Positions 8,400 through 18,400 of a DNA stretch of 64,000 bases are shown here, in pieces. The translations under genes and the position numbers were made by a program. Within the stretch, counting starts at the first letter, position 1. Each line of letters starts with the position of its first letter. The notes beneath the pieces are model-generated. The model did no database searches, had not been told where the DNA came from, and worked only from the letters and a program-made list of their open reading frames with translations. Source of the stretch: CAVRUD01 sp963849635 (GTDB taxonomy: Bacteria; Chloroflexota; Chloroflexia; Thermomicrobiales; UBA6265); the NCBI GenBank assembly GCA_963849635.1, contig CAWKIA010000045.1, positions 223,912-287,911 of the forward strand, in the 5' to 3' direction.

Positions 8400-8854
8400 A
8401 GGGTAGATGTGTGACGTGGGAGGGGGCCGATGACGATGGTGACGGCCCGTTCCGTAGGAGACTCCGATACGGCTGGCTGATGGTCACGTCGCGCTTCGTG
8501 CCGCAAGCTGGCGTCCTCGTCGAAGGTCACGTCCCTCCGACGGTAGAGACGTCTCTGAGAAGATTTATGGGAAGGCTAGGACACGGATGTCGCGAAGCGT
8601 TCTTTCTCAAGTTACACAAAAAGGAGGTTAACCGGCATCGGCGACGCCGCCGTGCGGGGCGATCCGTGTCTGGCCGTTGTACGGAGTAGTCATCATCTGG
8701 GCACGGACCGGGCCGTCTCCTGGCTCACGCCAACGTCGACCGCGCCGCATTCCGGCGCCTTGGGGAGCACCATCCAGGCGTGGTCGTGACGCAATAGCGC
8801 GAGTGACCAGCGTTGCTCACGCATCGCCGGGTTGCTCAATGCGTGCGGTGGCAA
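8400..8854. other. Intergenic stretch with no recognisable gene
   Basis: About 450 bp between the promoter of the SDR operon and the 3' end of the FAD-oxidase gene. Short open frames exist on both strands, but none has a convincing ribosome binding site, domain or composition. No strong terminator hairpin was seen. Confidence 0.6.
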
Positions 8855-9991
8855 TCAGCCGACCGCGATGCCGAATCTGCTAAGCGTTAGCCGATCCAGC
8901 GAAGTCGCTGTCGGGTCCAGAGCCAGATTCGCGAGCAATTCCCCGATCGCTGGAGTGAACTTGAAGCCATGACCTGAGAACCCAGCGCCGATCGCAACCC
9001 CGGAATGGTCCGGATGGCGATCAACGATGAAGTCAGTGTCTGGAGTCATCGTGTAGAGGCATGCCGCCCGATCAACGACCTCCGCCGACACGCCGGCGAG
9101 GAATTGCTGCACCCAGGCGGCGACTTCGGCCTCCTCGCCTGGCCGGACGTTGCGGTCGACCGTTTCCAGATCGGCTGGTTCGCCGCCGGAGTGGTTGGCG
9201 ACTTTCACTCCTGGTTCGTCGCCCAGCGGGAAGCCGTAGATGCTGCCCACTGGGGACTCGGCGATGAAGATCGGGAACCGCTCAGGTGTAAACCGCTCGG
9301 GATGGCTGGTGGCGAACCAAAAAAGGACCTTGCGCAGGATCGTGAGCGGTAGACCGAGGCCGGCGAGCATCTGACCGGCCCACGCTCCGGCAGTGATGAT
9401 CAGGCGGTCGGCGCTGTAGGTCGCCGTGTCGGTTTCGACGAGAAAGCCATCGCCATCGGCACGCCACGATCTGGCGGGTTCGTGCTCGCGGATGGTAACG
9501 CCCGCTTGGCGAGCCGCGCCGGCCAGGGCGCGCAAGGCTGGCTCGACCTTGAGGTAACCGGCGCGGGTGTTGAAACAAGCCTCCCAGTCATCGGGGATGT
9601 TGTAGCCGGGCCACCGGGCTCGGACATCTTTGCCGGAGAGCCATTCGAACGGGAGATTCCAGGTTTCGAGGCTTGACCGGGCCGCCGACGCATGGTCAAA
9701 CCCCGGCGCGGCCAGATCGAGACCGCCAGTGCGGACGAGGACCTGCTGACCAGAGACCTCTTCGAGCTCCTGCCACAGGTCGTCGGCGCGGAGGACGAGC
9801 GGGACGTAGTCGGGTGACTCCGCGTAAGCGTGGCGGAAGATCCGGGTCCGGCCGGAGTGGGCACCAAAGGTGTGAACGTGGGCGAACTGCTCGAGTACGA
9901 GCGCCTTGACGCCGCGTTTGCCGAGCGCCCAGGCGGCGGCGGACCCCATGGTGCCGCCGCCGATCACGATGACGGGGTAGTGGGTGGGCAT
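8855..9991 (-). CDS. FAD-dependent oxidase, monomeric sarcosine oxidase / N-methyltryptophan oxidase type
   Basis: About 378 residues from the ATG at 9991, which has GGAG 7 nt upstream; a TTG 12 nt earlier is less likely. The FAD-binding DAO fold begins with VIVIGGGTMGSAAAW. Near the C-terminus ACLYTMTPD and GFSGHGFKFTP match the monomeric sarcosine oxidase family, where the Cys of the CxYT segment binds FAD covalently. It would oxidise an N-methylated or secondary amine to an imine with H2O2 release. It sits between sugar-catabolism genes, so an Amadori-type or amino-sugar amine is a possible but unproven substrate. Confidence 0.88.
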   Translation of the reverse strand: MPTHYPVIVIGGGTMGSAAAWALGKRGVKALVLEQFAHVHTFGAHSGRTRIFRHAYAESPDYVPLVLRADDLWQELEEVSGQQVLVRTGGLDLAAPGFDHASAARSSLETWNLPFEWLSGKDVRARWPGYNIPDDWEACFNTRAGYLKVEPALRALAGAARQAGVTIREHEPARSWRADGDGFLVETDTATYSADRLIITAGAWAGQMLAGLGLPLTILRKVLFWFATSHPERFTPERFPIFIAESPVGSIYGFPLGDEPGVKVANHSGGEPADLETVDRNVRPGEEAEVAAWVQQFLAGVSAEVVDRAACLYTMTPDTDFIVDRHPDHSGVAIGAGFSGHGFKFTPAIGELLANLALDPTATSLDRLTLSRFGIAVG

Positions 9992-10009
9992 GCGCTGCTC
10001 CAATGAAAG

Positions 10010-10166
10010 GCATCAGGCGTCAGGCATCAGGCGTCTGCATGACAAGCCGCGCGCCACCGTGACTTGCCCCACCCTCCCCTTCAACCGGTTGCACCGGACG
10101 GAATAGGTAAGGGAGTATGCCTTCTCCCTACGCCTGACGCCTGACGCCTGACGCCTGACGCCTGAC
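10010..10166. repeat. Mirrored heptamer repeats (GCCTGAC/GTCAGGC) filling an intergenic gap
   Basis: At 10010-10036 the sequence is made of AGGCRTC-type units; at 10132-10166 there are five exact tandem copies of GCCTGAC. The two arms are complementary and bracket the gap between the ThuA gene and the oxidase gene. In the minus-strand transcript the first arm follows the ThuA TAG stop almost immediately, and the second ends before the next ribosome binding site. Confidence 0.8.
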
Positions 10167-10172
10167 ACCGCG

Positions 10173-10889
10173 CTAGATCTTCTCGAGCGGTTTCCTGTTG
10201 CCGTAGGCGCGCTTGGGGCCGTTTGCCGGGGCGGCCCAGCGGGCGCCATTGGCGATGACGCGGCGGATTTCCGGGTTGTAGTAGGTAGGGTAGGTCTCGT
10301 GGCCGGGGCGGAAGTAGAAGATCTTGCCGGAGCCACGGTGGAAGGTGGCGCCGGAGCGGAAGACCTCGCCGCCGGCGAACCAGGAGATAAAGATCAGTTG
10401 GTCCGGGGCGGGGATGTCGAAGTGCTCGCCGTACATCTCCTCCTGCTCGAGTTCGATGTACTCGCCGAGGCCCTCCGCGATGGGGTGGCCCTGCTCTACC
10501 ACCCAGATGCGCTCCTTCTCGTCGGCCTCGCGCCATTTGAGGTTGCAGGTGGTGCCCATCAGCTTCATGAACGGCTTCGACATGTGGCCGGAGTGGAGGA
10601 CGACCATGCCCATGCCGTCAAGCACCCGAGCCTGGACCCGATCCACGATCGCGTCGTCGACGGCGCCATGGGCCTTGTGGCCCCACCAGACGAGGACATC
10701 GGTGTTGTTGAGGACGTCTTCGGTCAGGCCGTGCTCCGGCTCATCGAGGGTGGCGGTGCGGACAGTGAAGCCGCCTGACTCTTCCAGGCCGGCGGCGATG
10801 GCGCCGTGGATGCCATCGGGGTAGACCGATGCGATCTGCTCGCTTTCCTTCTCGTGGCGGTACTCGTTCCAAACTGTGACGCGAACCAT
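10173..10889 (-). CDS. ThuA domain-containing protein
   Basis: About 238 residues; the ATG at 10889 is preceded by GGGAGGAAAC, a strong ribosome binding site. The protein resembles the ThuA-like class I glutamine-amidotransferase fold (PF06283): an N-terminal VTVWNEYRHEK strand, the DVLVWWGHKAHG segment, GMVVLHSGHMSKPF and a C-terminal GHETYPTYYNPEI. ThuA proteins are linked to trehalose and other disaccharide use through 3-keto-sugar intermediates. The neighbouring Gfo/Idh dehydrogenase and sugar isomerase fit such a pathway. The catalytic role is inferred. Confidence 0.88.
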   Translation of the reverse strand: MVRVTVWNEYRHEKESEQIASVYPDGIHGAIAAGLEESGGFTVRTATLDEPEHGLTEDVLNNTDVLVWWGHKAHGAVDDAIVDRVQARVLDGMGMVVLHSGHMSKPFMKLMGTTCNLKWREADEKERIWVVEQGHPIAEGLGEYIELEQEEMYGEHFDIPAPDQLIFISWFAGGEVFRSGATFHRGSGKIFYFRPGHETYPTYYNPEIRRVIANGARWAAPANGPKRAYGNRKPLEKI

Positions 10890-10905
10890 GTTTCCTCCCT
10901 TTATA

Positions 10906-11012
10906 GACGGCAAGAACGGCAAGTGGATTACGAAACGTGAGTCCATACGGTGGCGGGACGGGACGGCGATCGGGCTCTACTTGCCGTCTTGCCGTCTTGC
11001 CGCGCTTGCCGT
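10906..11012. repeat. Mirrored octamer repeats (TTGCCGTC/GACGGCAA)
   Basis: GACGGCAAGAACGGCAAG at 10906-10923 is mirrored by TTGCCGTC units at 10981-11012. The layout repeats that at 10010-10166 with a different unit: one arm abuts a TAG stop (upstream Gfo/Idh gene), the other abuts the ribosome binding site of the next gene (ThuA). Confidence 0.75.
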
Positions 11013-12110
11013 CTAGACCTCATCGATAGTGATCTCCCGGCCTAGCTCGGCCGAGCGGTAGATCGCGTCGATCAGGCGGGCGCGCTCGACGCCTTCTTCG
11101 CCACTGGGGCTGAACGGCGTCCCGGTCAGGATCGAGGTGACGAATGCCTTGATCATCTCGCCATGGCCGCTGATCTTCTCAAGGCGTGGCGAAGAGTCGG
11201 TGGGGGTGCCGGCGAACTCGCCGAAGACCCGCAGCGTGCCGGTGAGGGCGTAGTCCTTGGCGATGATCTCGGCGCCGCCGTTGTTGCCGAACAGGCTGAC
11301 GCCGAAGTCATCCCCGGCGCTGGTGTAGGCCGCCCACGAGGTTTCCAGTTGGAGCGTCGCCCCGCCTTCGAGCCGGATAAGAGCCGTGGCCAGGTCTTCG
11401 ACTTCGTACGGCTGATTGACGTCGACGTGGAATCTGGCGCCCCGCCAGGCGCCTTTCCCCTGCGGGCCAAGCTCGGCGTAGGTGGCGGCGCTAACGGCGG
11501 TCACGCCCGGGTTGCCCATCATGTACAGAGCCATATCCAGGACGTGGACGCCGAGGTCGATCAGCGGTCCGCCGCCGGCGCCTTCTTTCTTGGTAAACCA
11601 GGTGCCCATGCCGGGAATCCCGGAGCGGCGCATCCAGAATGCCTTGGCGTAGTAGATCCGGCCGAACTCACCGCGCGAGACCGCCTGATGGACGAGCTGG
11701 ACATCCTGCCGGGCCCGCCGATTGAAGGCGACGCCGAGGAGCTTGCCGGCCGATTTTGCGGCTGCGACCATCGCTTCGCCTTCGGCGGCGGTGCGCGCGA
11801 TCGGTTTTTCGACGAGGACATGTTTGCCCGCCTCAAAGGCGGCGAGGGCCATCGGCATGTGCAGGTTGTTGGGAACGGCCAGGCTTACCGCCTGAATATC
11901 GTCACGGGCGAGGAGTTCCTGGTAGTCGCCGTAGATCGTCGGGACGCTGAATTGGGCCGCAAGCTTCTTGCAGCGGTCGGTGTCCAGACCGGCCAGAGCG
12001 ACGATTTCCGCGCGGGGATCCTCCGAATACCCTTCGAGGTGAAAGATGCCGGCGCCGCAGCCGATCACGCCGACGCGGAGCCGATCAACAGGTTGCTCAA
12101 CCGATGACAC
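11013..12110 (-). CDS. Gfo/Idh/MocA-family oxidoreductase
   Basis: About 365 residues if it starts at the GTG at 12110, with a GGAG-containing sequence 9-13 nt upstream; the open frame extends further but without family-like residues. The NAD(P) site is GVIGCGAGIFHLEGY and the family EKP motif is in HVLVEKPIART. The C-terminal substrate domain includes GPLIDLGVHVLDMALYMMG. It probably oxidises a sugar at C3 or a related position together with the ThuA protein encoded next. It diverges from the serine hydrolase gene. Confidence 0.9.
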   Translation of the reverse strand: MSSVEQPVDRLRVGVIGCGAGIFHLEGYSEDPRAEIVALAGLDTDRCKKLAAQFSVPTIYGDYQELLARDDIQAVSLAVPNNLHMPMALAAFEAGKHVLVEKPIARTAAEGEAMVAAAKSAGKLLGVAFNRRARQDVQLVHQAVSRGEFGRIYYAKAFWMRRSGIPGMGTWFTKKEGAGGGPLIDLGVHVLDMALYMMGNPGVTAVSAATYAELGPQGKGAWRGARFHVDVNQPYEVEDLATALIRLEGGATLQLETSWAAYTSAGDDFGVSLFGNNGGAEIIAKDYALTGTLRVFGEFAGTPTDSSPRLEKISGHGEMIKAFVTSILTGTPFSPSGEEGVERARLIDAIYRSAELGREITIDEV

Positions 12111-12238
12111 GTATCCTGTCTCCCTGGCAGAATGTCGCCCCACCCGCGCCCAGCGGGCAGACATGAATGCGGCGGGCAGCATGGCATTCGCCGCGACCTT
12201 CTGCAACCCGGCAGTCCCCGATGGAGTCAGTACAAAAC

Positions 12239-13861
12239 ATGGAAGCTTCACTGGACGCGGCACTCGCCCAGCTTGACCGGGAAATCTCTGACCAGATGGC
12301 CGCGCACGACACCCCTGGTCTCTCGCTCGTGATCACGGATCGGGCGAAAACGGTGGCCGTTCGTTGCTACGGCAAGCGAGATCTTGGCGCGAACCTCGAT
12401 GTGACGCCGGACACGGTCTTCGAGATCGGATCGGTGGGAAAGTCGTTCACCGCGATCGCCTTGCTCCAGCTCCAAGAGCGGGGCTTGGTCGACCTCTCCG
12501 CGCCGGTGACGGACTACCTACCGTGGTTCACGGTGCGCTCCGACTACCAGCCGATCACGATTACTCATCTCTTGAGCCACACGGGTGGGATCATCGGCGG
12601 CTCGGACATGTCGTACGACGGGCGATTCGAGTCGTGGTATCTGCGGGAGACCGAGGTTTCGGGACCACCGGGGGAGCGGTTTCACTATTCGAACGTCGGG
12701 TACAAGACGCTCGGCTATCTCATCGAGGCGATCACCGAGCGGGCATACGGCGATGTTGTGCGGGAGCGGATTCTCACCCCGCTCGGGATGGACGCGACCG
12801 TTGTGCCGATCACGAACGCCGACCGGCCGAAGATGGCGGTCGGCTATCGGCCGCTGCACGACGACCGTCCCCGGCCGAAGGGGGCGCCGCTGGTTCCGGC
12901 GACCTGGATCGAGACCGCGACGGCGGATGGCTGCCTCGCCTCGACCCCTGAGGACATGGCCAGGTATCTCAGGATGCTGCTGGCACGCGGCCAAGGTCCC
13001 TCAGGTCCGATCATGTCGGAGGAGAGCTATGTGGCGATGACGACGCCGATCGCGTCGCGGGCGTTCGCTCTGCGCAATGTCTCGTATGGACTGGGGATGT
13101 CCCTCCTCGATGTAGACGGTCGCCAGATTCTTGGCCATGGCGGCGGCATGATCGGCTACTACTGTTCCCTGGCGTACGACCCGGAGGCGGGACTTGGGGC
13201 GTTCGCGATCGTGAATGGCCCAGGCGATCCGACGGGCATTGCGCTGCGCGCTCTGAAGCTCGTCCGCGCCGGCCTGGAAGGCGAAGATGTCGAACCCTTG
13301 GAGATGCCGGTCGACCCGTATGTCGTGCCAGACGCGGCTGGGTACGTGGGCAACTACTACGGTCTGGATTTCGACGTGAGTCTGATCGCCGACGAGGATG
13401 GACTGTTTGCCGAGATCGCGGGGGAACGGCGGAAGTTGCAGCGCTACGGTGAGAACGAGTTCCTCATCGACGACTCCCGATATGGTCTCTTCCCAATCGC
13501 GCCCGTTCGTGACGATGACGGCAACCTCATCGCCCTTCGGCATGGGCCGGACTGGTTTGCCCGCGCCGACGCCGATCAGCCACCGGTCGTGGAGTACCCG
13601 CCGCTGTGGGAGAGCCTCCCTGGGCACTACCGTTGCCACAATCCGTGGCACTCCAATCTTCGAATCGTGCTGCGCCGTGGACATCTTGTCCTGATCCACC
13701 CAACTGGTGGGGAAGAGGCGCTATCGCCTTTGGAGGACGGGACGTTCCGGGTCGGGGAAGAGCAATCGCCGGAGCGCGTTCGGTTCGACGCGGTCGTGGA
13801 TGGGAAGGCTCAGCGATTGAACTTGAGCGGGCAGGATTTTTATCGGTCGCCATTGTCGTAG
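12239..13861 (+). CDS. Serine hydrolase, beta-lactamase class C/EstB family (S12)
   Basis: About 540 residues; starts at 12239 and 12221 are both possible. The N-terminal beta-lactamase fold has the nucleophile motif SVGK (in GSVGKSF), the Tyr motif YSNVGY and the third motif HGGG. The last ~200 residues are beta-rich and resemble the lipocalin-like tails found on D-aminopeptidase or peptidase members. No signal peptide is evident, so it may be cytoplasmic. Likely an esterase or peptidase rather than an antibiotic lactamase; substrate unknown. Confidence 0.85.
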   Translation: MEASLDAALAQLDREISDQMAAHDTPGLSLVITDRAKTVAVRCYGKRDLGANLDVTPDTVFEIGSVGKSFTAIALLQLQERGLVDLSAPVTDYLPWFTVRSDYQPITITHLLSHTGGIIGGSDMSYDGRFESWYLRETEVSGPPGERFHYSNVGYKTLGYLIEAITERAYGDVVRERILTPLGMDATVVPITNADRPKMAVGYRPLHDDRPRPKGAPLVPATWIETATADGCLASTPEDMARYLRMLLARGQGPSGPIMSEESYVAMTTPIASRAFALRNVSYGLGMSLLDVDGRQILGHGGGMIGYYCSLAYDPEAGLGAFAIVNGPGDPTGIALRALKLVRAGLEGEDVEPLEMPVDPYVVPDAAGYVGNYYGLDFDVSLIADEDGLFAEIAGERRKLQRYGENEFLIDDSRYGLFPIAPVRDDDGNLIALRHGPDWFARADADQPPVVEYPPLWESLPGHYRCHNPWHSNLRIVLRRGHLVLIHPTGGEEALSPLEDGTFRVGEEQSPERVRFDAVVDGKAQRLNLSGQDFYRSPLS

Positions 13862-13893
13862 AGACTCATCTGCACGTACTGCAATGGCTTGTA

Positions 13894-13969
13894 GGGGAGC
13901 GATTCATCGCGCCCAGTTGCCCACCGCGAACGTTCACGGTAGGCACGTGGACGCGATGAATCGCTCCCC
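13894..13969. repeat. Small palindromic repeat with 18-bp perfect arms
   Basis: GGGGAGCGATTCATCGCG (13894-13911) is mirrored exactly by CGCGATGAATCGCTCCCC (13952-13969) with a 40-bp loop. It lies between the convergent serine hydrolase and VWA genes. The sequence resembles a dispersed 'gcgattcatcgc' repeat that I recall from Chloroflexota and cyanobacterial genomes, so a MITE-like element is likely. It could also serve as a transcription stop for both genes. Confidence 0.7.
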
Positions 13970-13988
13970 CATACCGGAGTTTCTCAAG

Positions 13989-15215
13989 CTACGGCGCGGT
14001 CGTCACCTCGATCTTCGTCACTGTGCCAGGGAGTGTCTGGAGGTCGGCGGCCATCAGGATTGGATCGCCGACGAGTTCGAGGAGACGGATCTTGTAGATG
14101 CCTGGCAGGACCCACATCCGGTCGCCAAGCTCGAACTGGTCCTGCCAGAGGACGATTCCAGCTTGGTCGGCGACCGTGTAGATCTCGCCGGCCCCCTGTG
14201 GGAACTCGAGGATGCTGCCCCGGACAAGGGTGTCGCGGTCGGCTTCGATGTTTACCCTGATCGTGGTTGTCTGACCGCTCGGGTTGGTCCAACTGACATC
14301 GTAGGTGCCGACTGGCAGCTCGATTCGGTTTGAGTCGGAGAGGGTGGCCTCGAACGGCTCGCCTTCGGGGTTGCTGTCGGTGGCGCCGCCCTGGCCGGTG
14401 ATCGTCGCCCGGGGGAAGAGGCCGCCGATCGACTCGATTTCGAGGAAGCCGTTGGAGACGACGACCTCCAACTCTTCTAAGAACGTGAAGAGGGCCGCGC
14501 TCAGCTCGGTTGCGTTTTGGGCACCGACGAGCGTGCCGCCGCCGTTGTCGGCGATGCATTGCAGGATGGCCAGTTCGTCCTGGCCGAGACCGAGACCGAC
14601 TACGTTGACCTGTACGGCCTTATCGCCTTCGAAAAGGGCCGAAGCCGCGTCACAGGTCTCCTGCGGCTCCTGGCAGGTCTCCAGGCCGTCGGTGACGAGG
14701 ATGATCGCGTTGGTCACATCCTCGGCGTCGTCGGGAAAGTCCTCCACCGCGCGCTGCAGCGAGAGGGCGATGGGCGTCCAGCCGACGGGCTGGTAGGTAT
14801 CGACCTGGCCCTGAAGGGCCTCCTTGTCCACGCCCTCGATGGGCACGTTGAGATCGCTGCTCTGGCAGCTCTCTTCCTTGCCGGCGTCGGTGTTGTTGCC
14901 CTTATGGCCGAAGACCCGGAAGCCGACGTTGAGGTTCGGCCGGTCATCGGGGATCTGGGTGATGACGTCGGTGAGGACGCGCTTGGCGGCGTCGATGCGC
15001 GGCTCGCCGGTGTTCGTCAGTTCGGCCATCGAGCCGGACGAGTCGAGGATCAGCTCGACGTTGACGGTTTGGCCGGCGGGCTGGGCTTCGTCATCCTGCT
15101 GCGCGGTGGCGCGGCCAGCGCCGAACGGTGAAAGACTCATCGCGAACAAGGGAAGGACGAGCAACATCGCTATGAGCGAGCCAAGAACTCGGGATGGTCG
15201 CGCCACGCCGCGCAT
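13989..15215 (-). CDS. Secreted von Willebrand factor A domain protein
   Basis: About 408 residues from the ATG at 15215, which has AGGAGG 7 nt upstream. A signal peptide (hydrophobic LIAMLLVLPLFAMSL, cleavage near ATA-QQD) is followed by a VWA domain. Its MIDAS motif DSSGS is seen in LILDSSGSMAEL, and the later VTDGLETC segment fits the domain. The C-terminal ~180 residues are beta-rich repeats of unknown function. It is divergent from the large modular secreted protein, and both may act at the cell surface. Four or more cysteines in the VWA part suggest disulfides. Confidence 0.88.
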   Translation of the reverse strand: MRGVARPSRVLGSLIAMLLVLPLFAMSLSPFGAGRATAQQDDEAQPAGQTVNVELILDSSGSMAELTNTGEPRIDAAKRVLTDVITQIPDDRPNLNVGFRVFGHKGNNTDAGKEESCQSSDLNVPIEGVDKEALQGQVDTYQPVGWTPIALSLQRAVEDFPDDAEDVTNAIILVTDGLETCQEPQETCDAASALFEGDKAVQVNVVGLGLGQDELAILQCIADNGGGTLVGAQNATELSAALFTFLEELEVVVSNGFLEIESIGGLFPRATITGQGGATDSNPEGEPFEATLSDSNRIELPVGTYDVSWTNPSGQTTTIRVNIEADRDTLVRGSILEFPQGAGEIYTVADQAGIVLWQDQFELGDRMWVLPGIYKIRLLELVGDPILMAADLQTLPGTVTKIEVTTAP

Positions 15216-15447
15216 CAGTCTGCCTCCTTGCCGGTACTGCCGGCCGAACCGCGTTCCGCTGCCTCCGCATTGCATTTGGTTCTATACCGCCGGGGCACGG
15301 CGGTGGTCCGCGAGCACTACCGCAATTCGCTCACCACGATGTCTGCCATGTCCGTGTTTGACGTGACGGCACACAGAATGCGAGTCGGAACTCTCGCGAC
15401 AATCCTGGATTGCCAAGCTTGTGCGGGAACGGTCAAAGGAGGAGCGG

Positions 15448-18400
15448 ATGGTGGGACGGCCGAGGTCATCGCCGGGATACCGGTTTCTTTACTGGCTTAC
15501 TCTAGCGGCGCTCCTCGGCGCCCTCGCGTCGGGCGTTTGGACCTTCGATACAGGCATGGCGCAAGATGATCAAACGGGTGGCTTTCCGCCCGATGGTTAT
15601 CCGCGCGCTGTTACCGTCGGTGATGGCCAGTTCCTGTTAGACCGGGTTCTGTCACTCGACACGTCTACCTTGAACGAGGTCGGCACCAATGACGGCGCAA
15701 CCCTGTACGCAGCTTCCGATGCCGAGCCCTTCGAGCGGGTCTTCGCCGATCTGGATGGCGGCGCGGACGGCCAAGTTGGTCGATACCTTCCGTTGCAGCT
15801 CGGATCTGACGACCCTACCTGCCTCACCGATGACGCCGAGCTTTCTGTCATCACGACTGGAGACGGCGCGACCTACGCATTCGCCGGAGAAGAGACCGAC
15901 ATTGGGGCCGACGCTCTAGTCGACCTTGGCAGCGCGGATTTTGGCGACGGGGTCGAGCGCACCCTTTCCTCCGACCGAAGCGAGCCTCCCTTTACGGAGT
16001 TTTTCGTCTCCGGTGACCAGGGCGAACAACTCCGTTTCGTTCTCCTCACCGGCGATGTCCCCGAACAACTCACGGGCGAGATTCCCATTGGGGATCAGAC
16101 GTTTACGGTCGAGGGCAATGTCGTCGACCAGGTTGACCCGGCGTCCCTGATCGATATTGGCTGCGTTGGACCATTCCCCTTGCGGGCCGCTAACGACGTC
16201 ACGGCGCCGTATTCGGAACTGTACGCGCTGGTCGGCAACGGACTCCTCCGCCTGGTCGCACAAGACACCGGTCCCGAAGATGAGGAGGAAGCCCAGGACG
16301 CTGACTCGACGGTCGAACCCGGCACACCGGACGATGAAGCGGCTGGCGACCTGATCGCCGACGAAGAGGCGACCGCCGAAGCCGAAGACGATCAGCCTAT
16401 CGACGAGGAAGCCCGTGACGAGGACGCCGCCACCGCTGAGGCCACGAGCGACGCCGGTGACGAAGGTGACGAGACAGACGGCGGGGAGGAAACCAATCAG
16501 GGTGCGGCCCTGATTCCCCCCCTGCCCGAAAACCTACCGGTTGAGGTGACCGTTGGCGACGAGCGCTTTCTGCTTGATCGGTCGGTTCCCTTGGATCGCG
16601 GCGATCTGGAACGGGTTGATCGCCATGACAGTCAGATCTTTTATGCCCGAACGGCAGAGGGGCCGTTCGATGCCGTCTACCTCTCCTTGCCGCCGCGAAA
16701 CGAAACCGCGTTGGCTCGCTACTTGCCAGAGCGGATTGGCCAAAGCGGCGGTACCTGCGTGGCGGATGCGGCACCCGGGTCGACGATCGAATTCAACGGC
16801 GAACAATATCTCTTTGCCGGTTACGAATCTGATATCACGACCGACAATCTCGTCCAGGTTGAAACAGGCGACGGAACTGATCTCTACACCGATTCGGAAG
16901 ATGCCAATACCGGCGAACTCTTCCTCCCGGATGACACCGGACTGGCTCGGTTCGTCCCCGCTGGCGGCGATGGCCGGCCGGGAATCGCTGCCGATACCGT
17001 TACGTTCGCCGGCGGCGAGTTTACATTCGCAGGAGATGTAACCGGTTCTGTCGATCCAGCGACCCTCGCGGTTGTTGGTTGCTTGGGCCCCTTCCCAATC
17101 TCTTCTGACTCGAGCTCCTCCGAGCCGCCGTTCGGGGATCTTTATCTGGCCACCGGCGGTCAGGTATTCCAATACACGCCAGCGGGCGGCACACCGGCGC
17201 CCGAAGTTCCGACAGAGGTCCCGACGGAGGTCCCGACCGAAGCTCCCACCGAAACGCCGGTTCCCACTGAGGTACCAACAGAAACGCCGACCGACGTTCC
17301 CACCGAGACACCGGTTCCCACAGACGTCCCGACCGAGACCCCTGTTCCCACGGAAGTCCCCACCGAGACCCCTGTTCCAACCGAGGTCGCAACAGACACA
17401 CCGGTGCCCACGGAGGCTCCTACCGAGACTGCCGTGCCGACGGAGACATCGGAGCCAACCGAGGTACCGACTGAGGCGCCCGCCGCGACCGCGGCGCCGA
17501 CCGAGACAGTCGTGGCGGAAGAGGAGGCTACGGAGGAGCCGGAGGCCACCGCTACTCTGGCGGCTGTCCCGACTTCGACGCCATTGCCGCCGATCGCCCC
17601 CCCGCCGCCGGACCTTCCTGGCGAGATCCAGGTCCAGAGTGCCAGCTACCTCTTTAGCGACGTGACGGTCGATATCGATGTGACGACTCTTGTCCAGGTC
17701 GATGTGATCGTCGTCAATAACGTCGAGTTGACTGTGTACGCCCGCCAGGAGTTCCAAGGAGCCGCGTCCGAACTCTTCTGCGTTGGCACGGACGGGCAGG
17801 TTGTGGGGCGGTACGTCCCAGCAGCGGTGGTGATGCCGCAGCCGCCGCAGGAGCTGCCGCAGGAGCTGGAGAACGAAGGGGATACCTACGTTTTCAACAA
17901 CCAAGTCAACGTCAATATTGACGTCACCACGGTCGTGCAGGTGAACGTCGTGGTGGTCCAGAATGTCGAACTGACGTTGTACGCCCCGGAGAACGTGTCG
18001 GGTACACCCACATTGCTGTATGCCGTCGCACCGGGTGGTCAGGTCGTCGGTGTTTACCTACAGGCCACGATCGTCACCGACGCGGCTACCCCGACCCCAA
18101 CGCCGCAGCTGCAGCCGCCCGCGGTTGTACCTACCCTGTCGCCAAACGTAGCCCCACCGCCAGCCGCGACGGCTGCAGTGTCTAGCTGCACTGGCTCACC
18201 GGGCGGGCTCGACGTCAACGGATTGCCGGAGCGGCTGCCGCGCCGGATTCAATACCGGGGAACCGCGTTCTCATTTGCCGCCACGGAGACGCCGGACGAG
18301 GCCGGGACGTTGACACGGCTCGGTTGTGCTGGACCGTTCGATGTCTACTCGACCGATCAGGCGCCGCCGAATGAGCGGCTGTATCTCCGGTTGGGCGATG

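Noticed and set aside
8411..8689. 92-codon plus-strand frame in the intergenic region before the FAD-oxidase gene
   Set aside because: No ribosome binding site, no recognisable domain and low-information composition.
10132..10166. Tandem repeats as a CRISPR array
   Set aside because: The unit is only 7 bp with no spacers; no cas gene is nearby. No CRISPR array was seen anywhere in the window.
16534..17904. Long minus-strand open frame (456 codons) opposite the modular secreted protein
   Set aside because: It is kept open by the Pro-Thr repeat and high GC; composition is Arg/Gly-rich nonsense, no ribosome binding site, and the plus strand holds the real modules.
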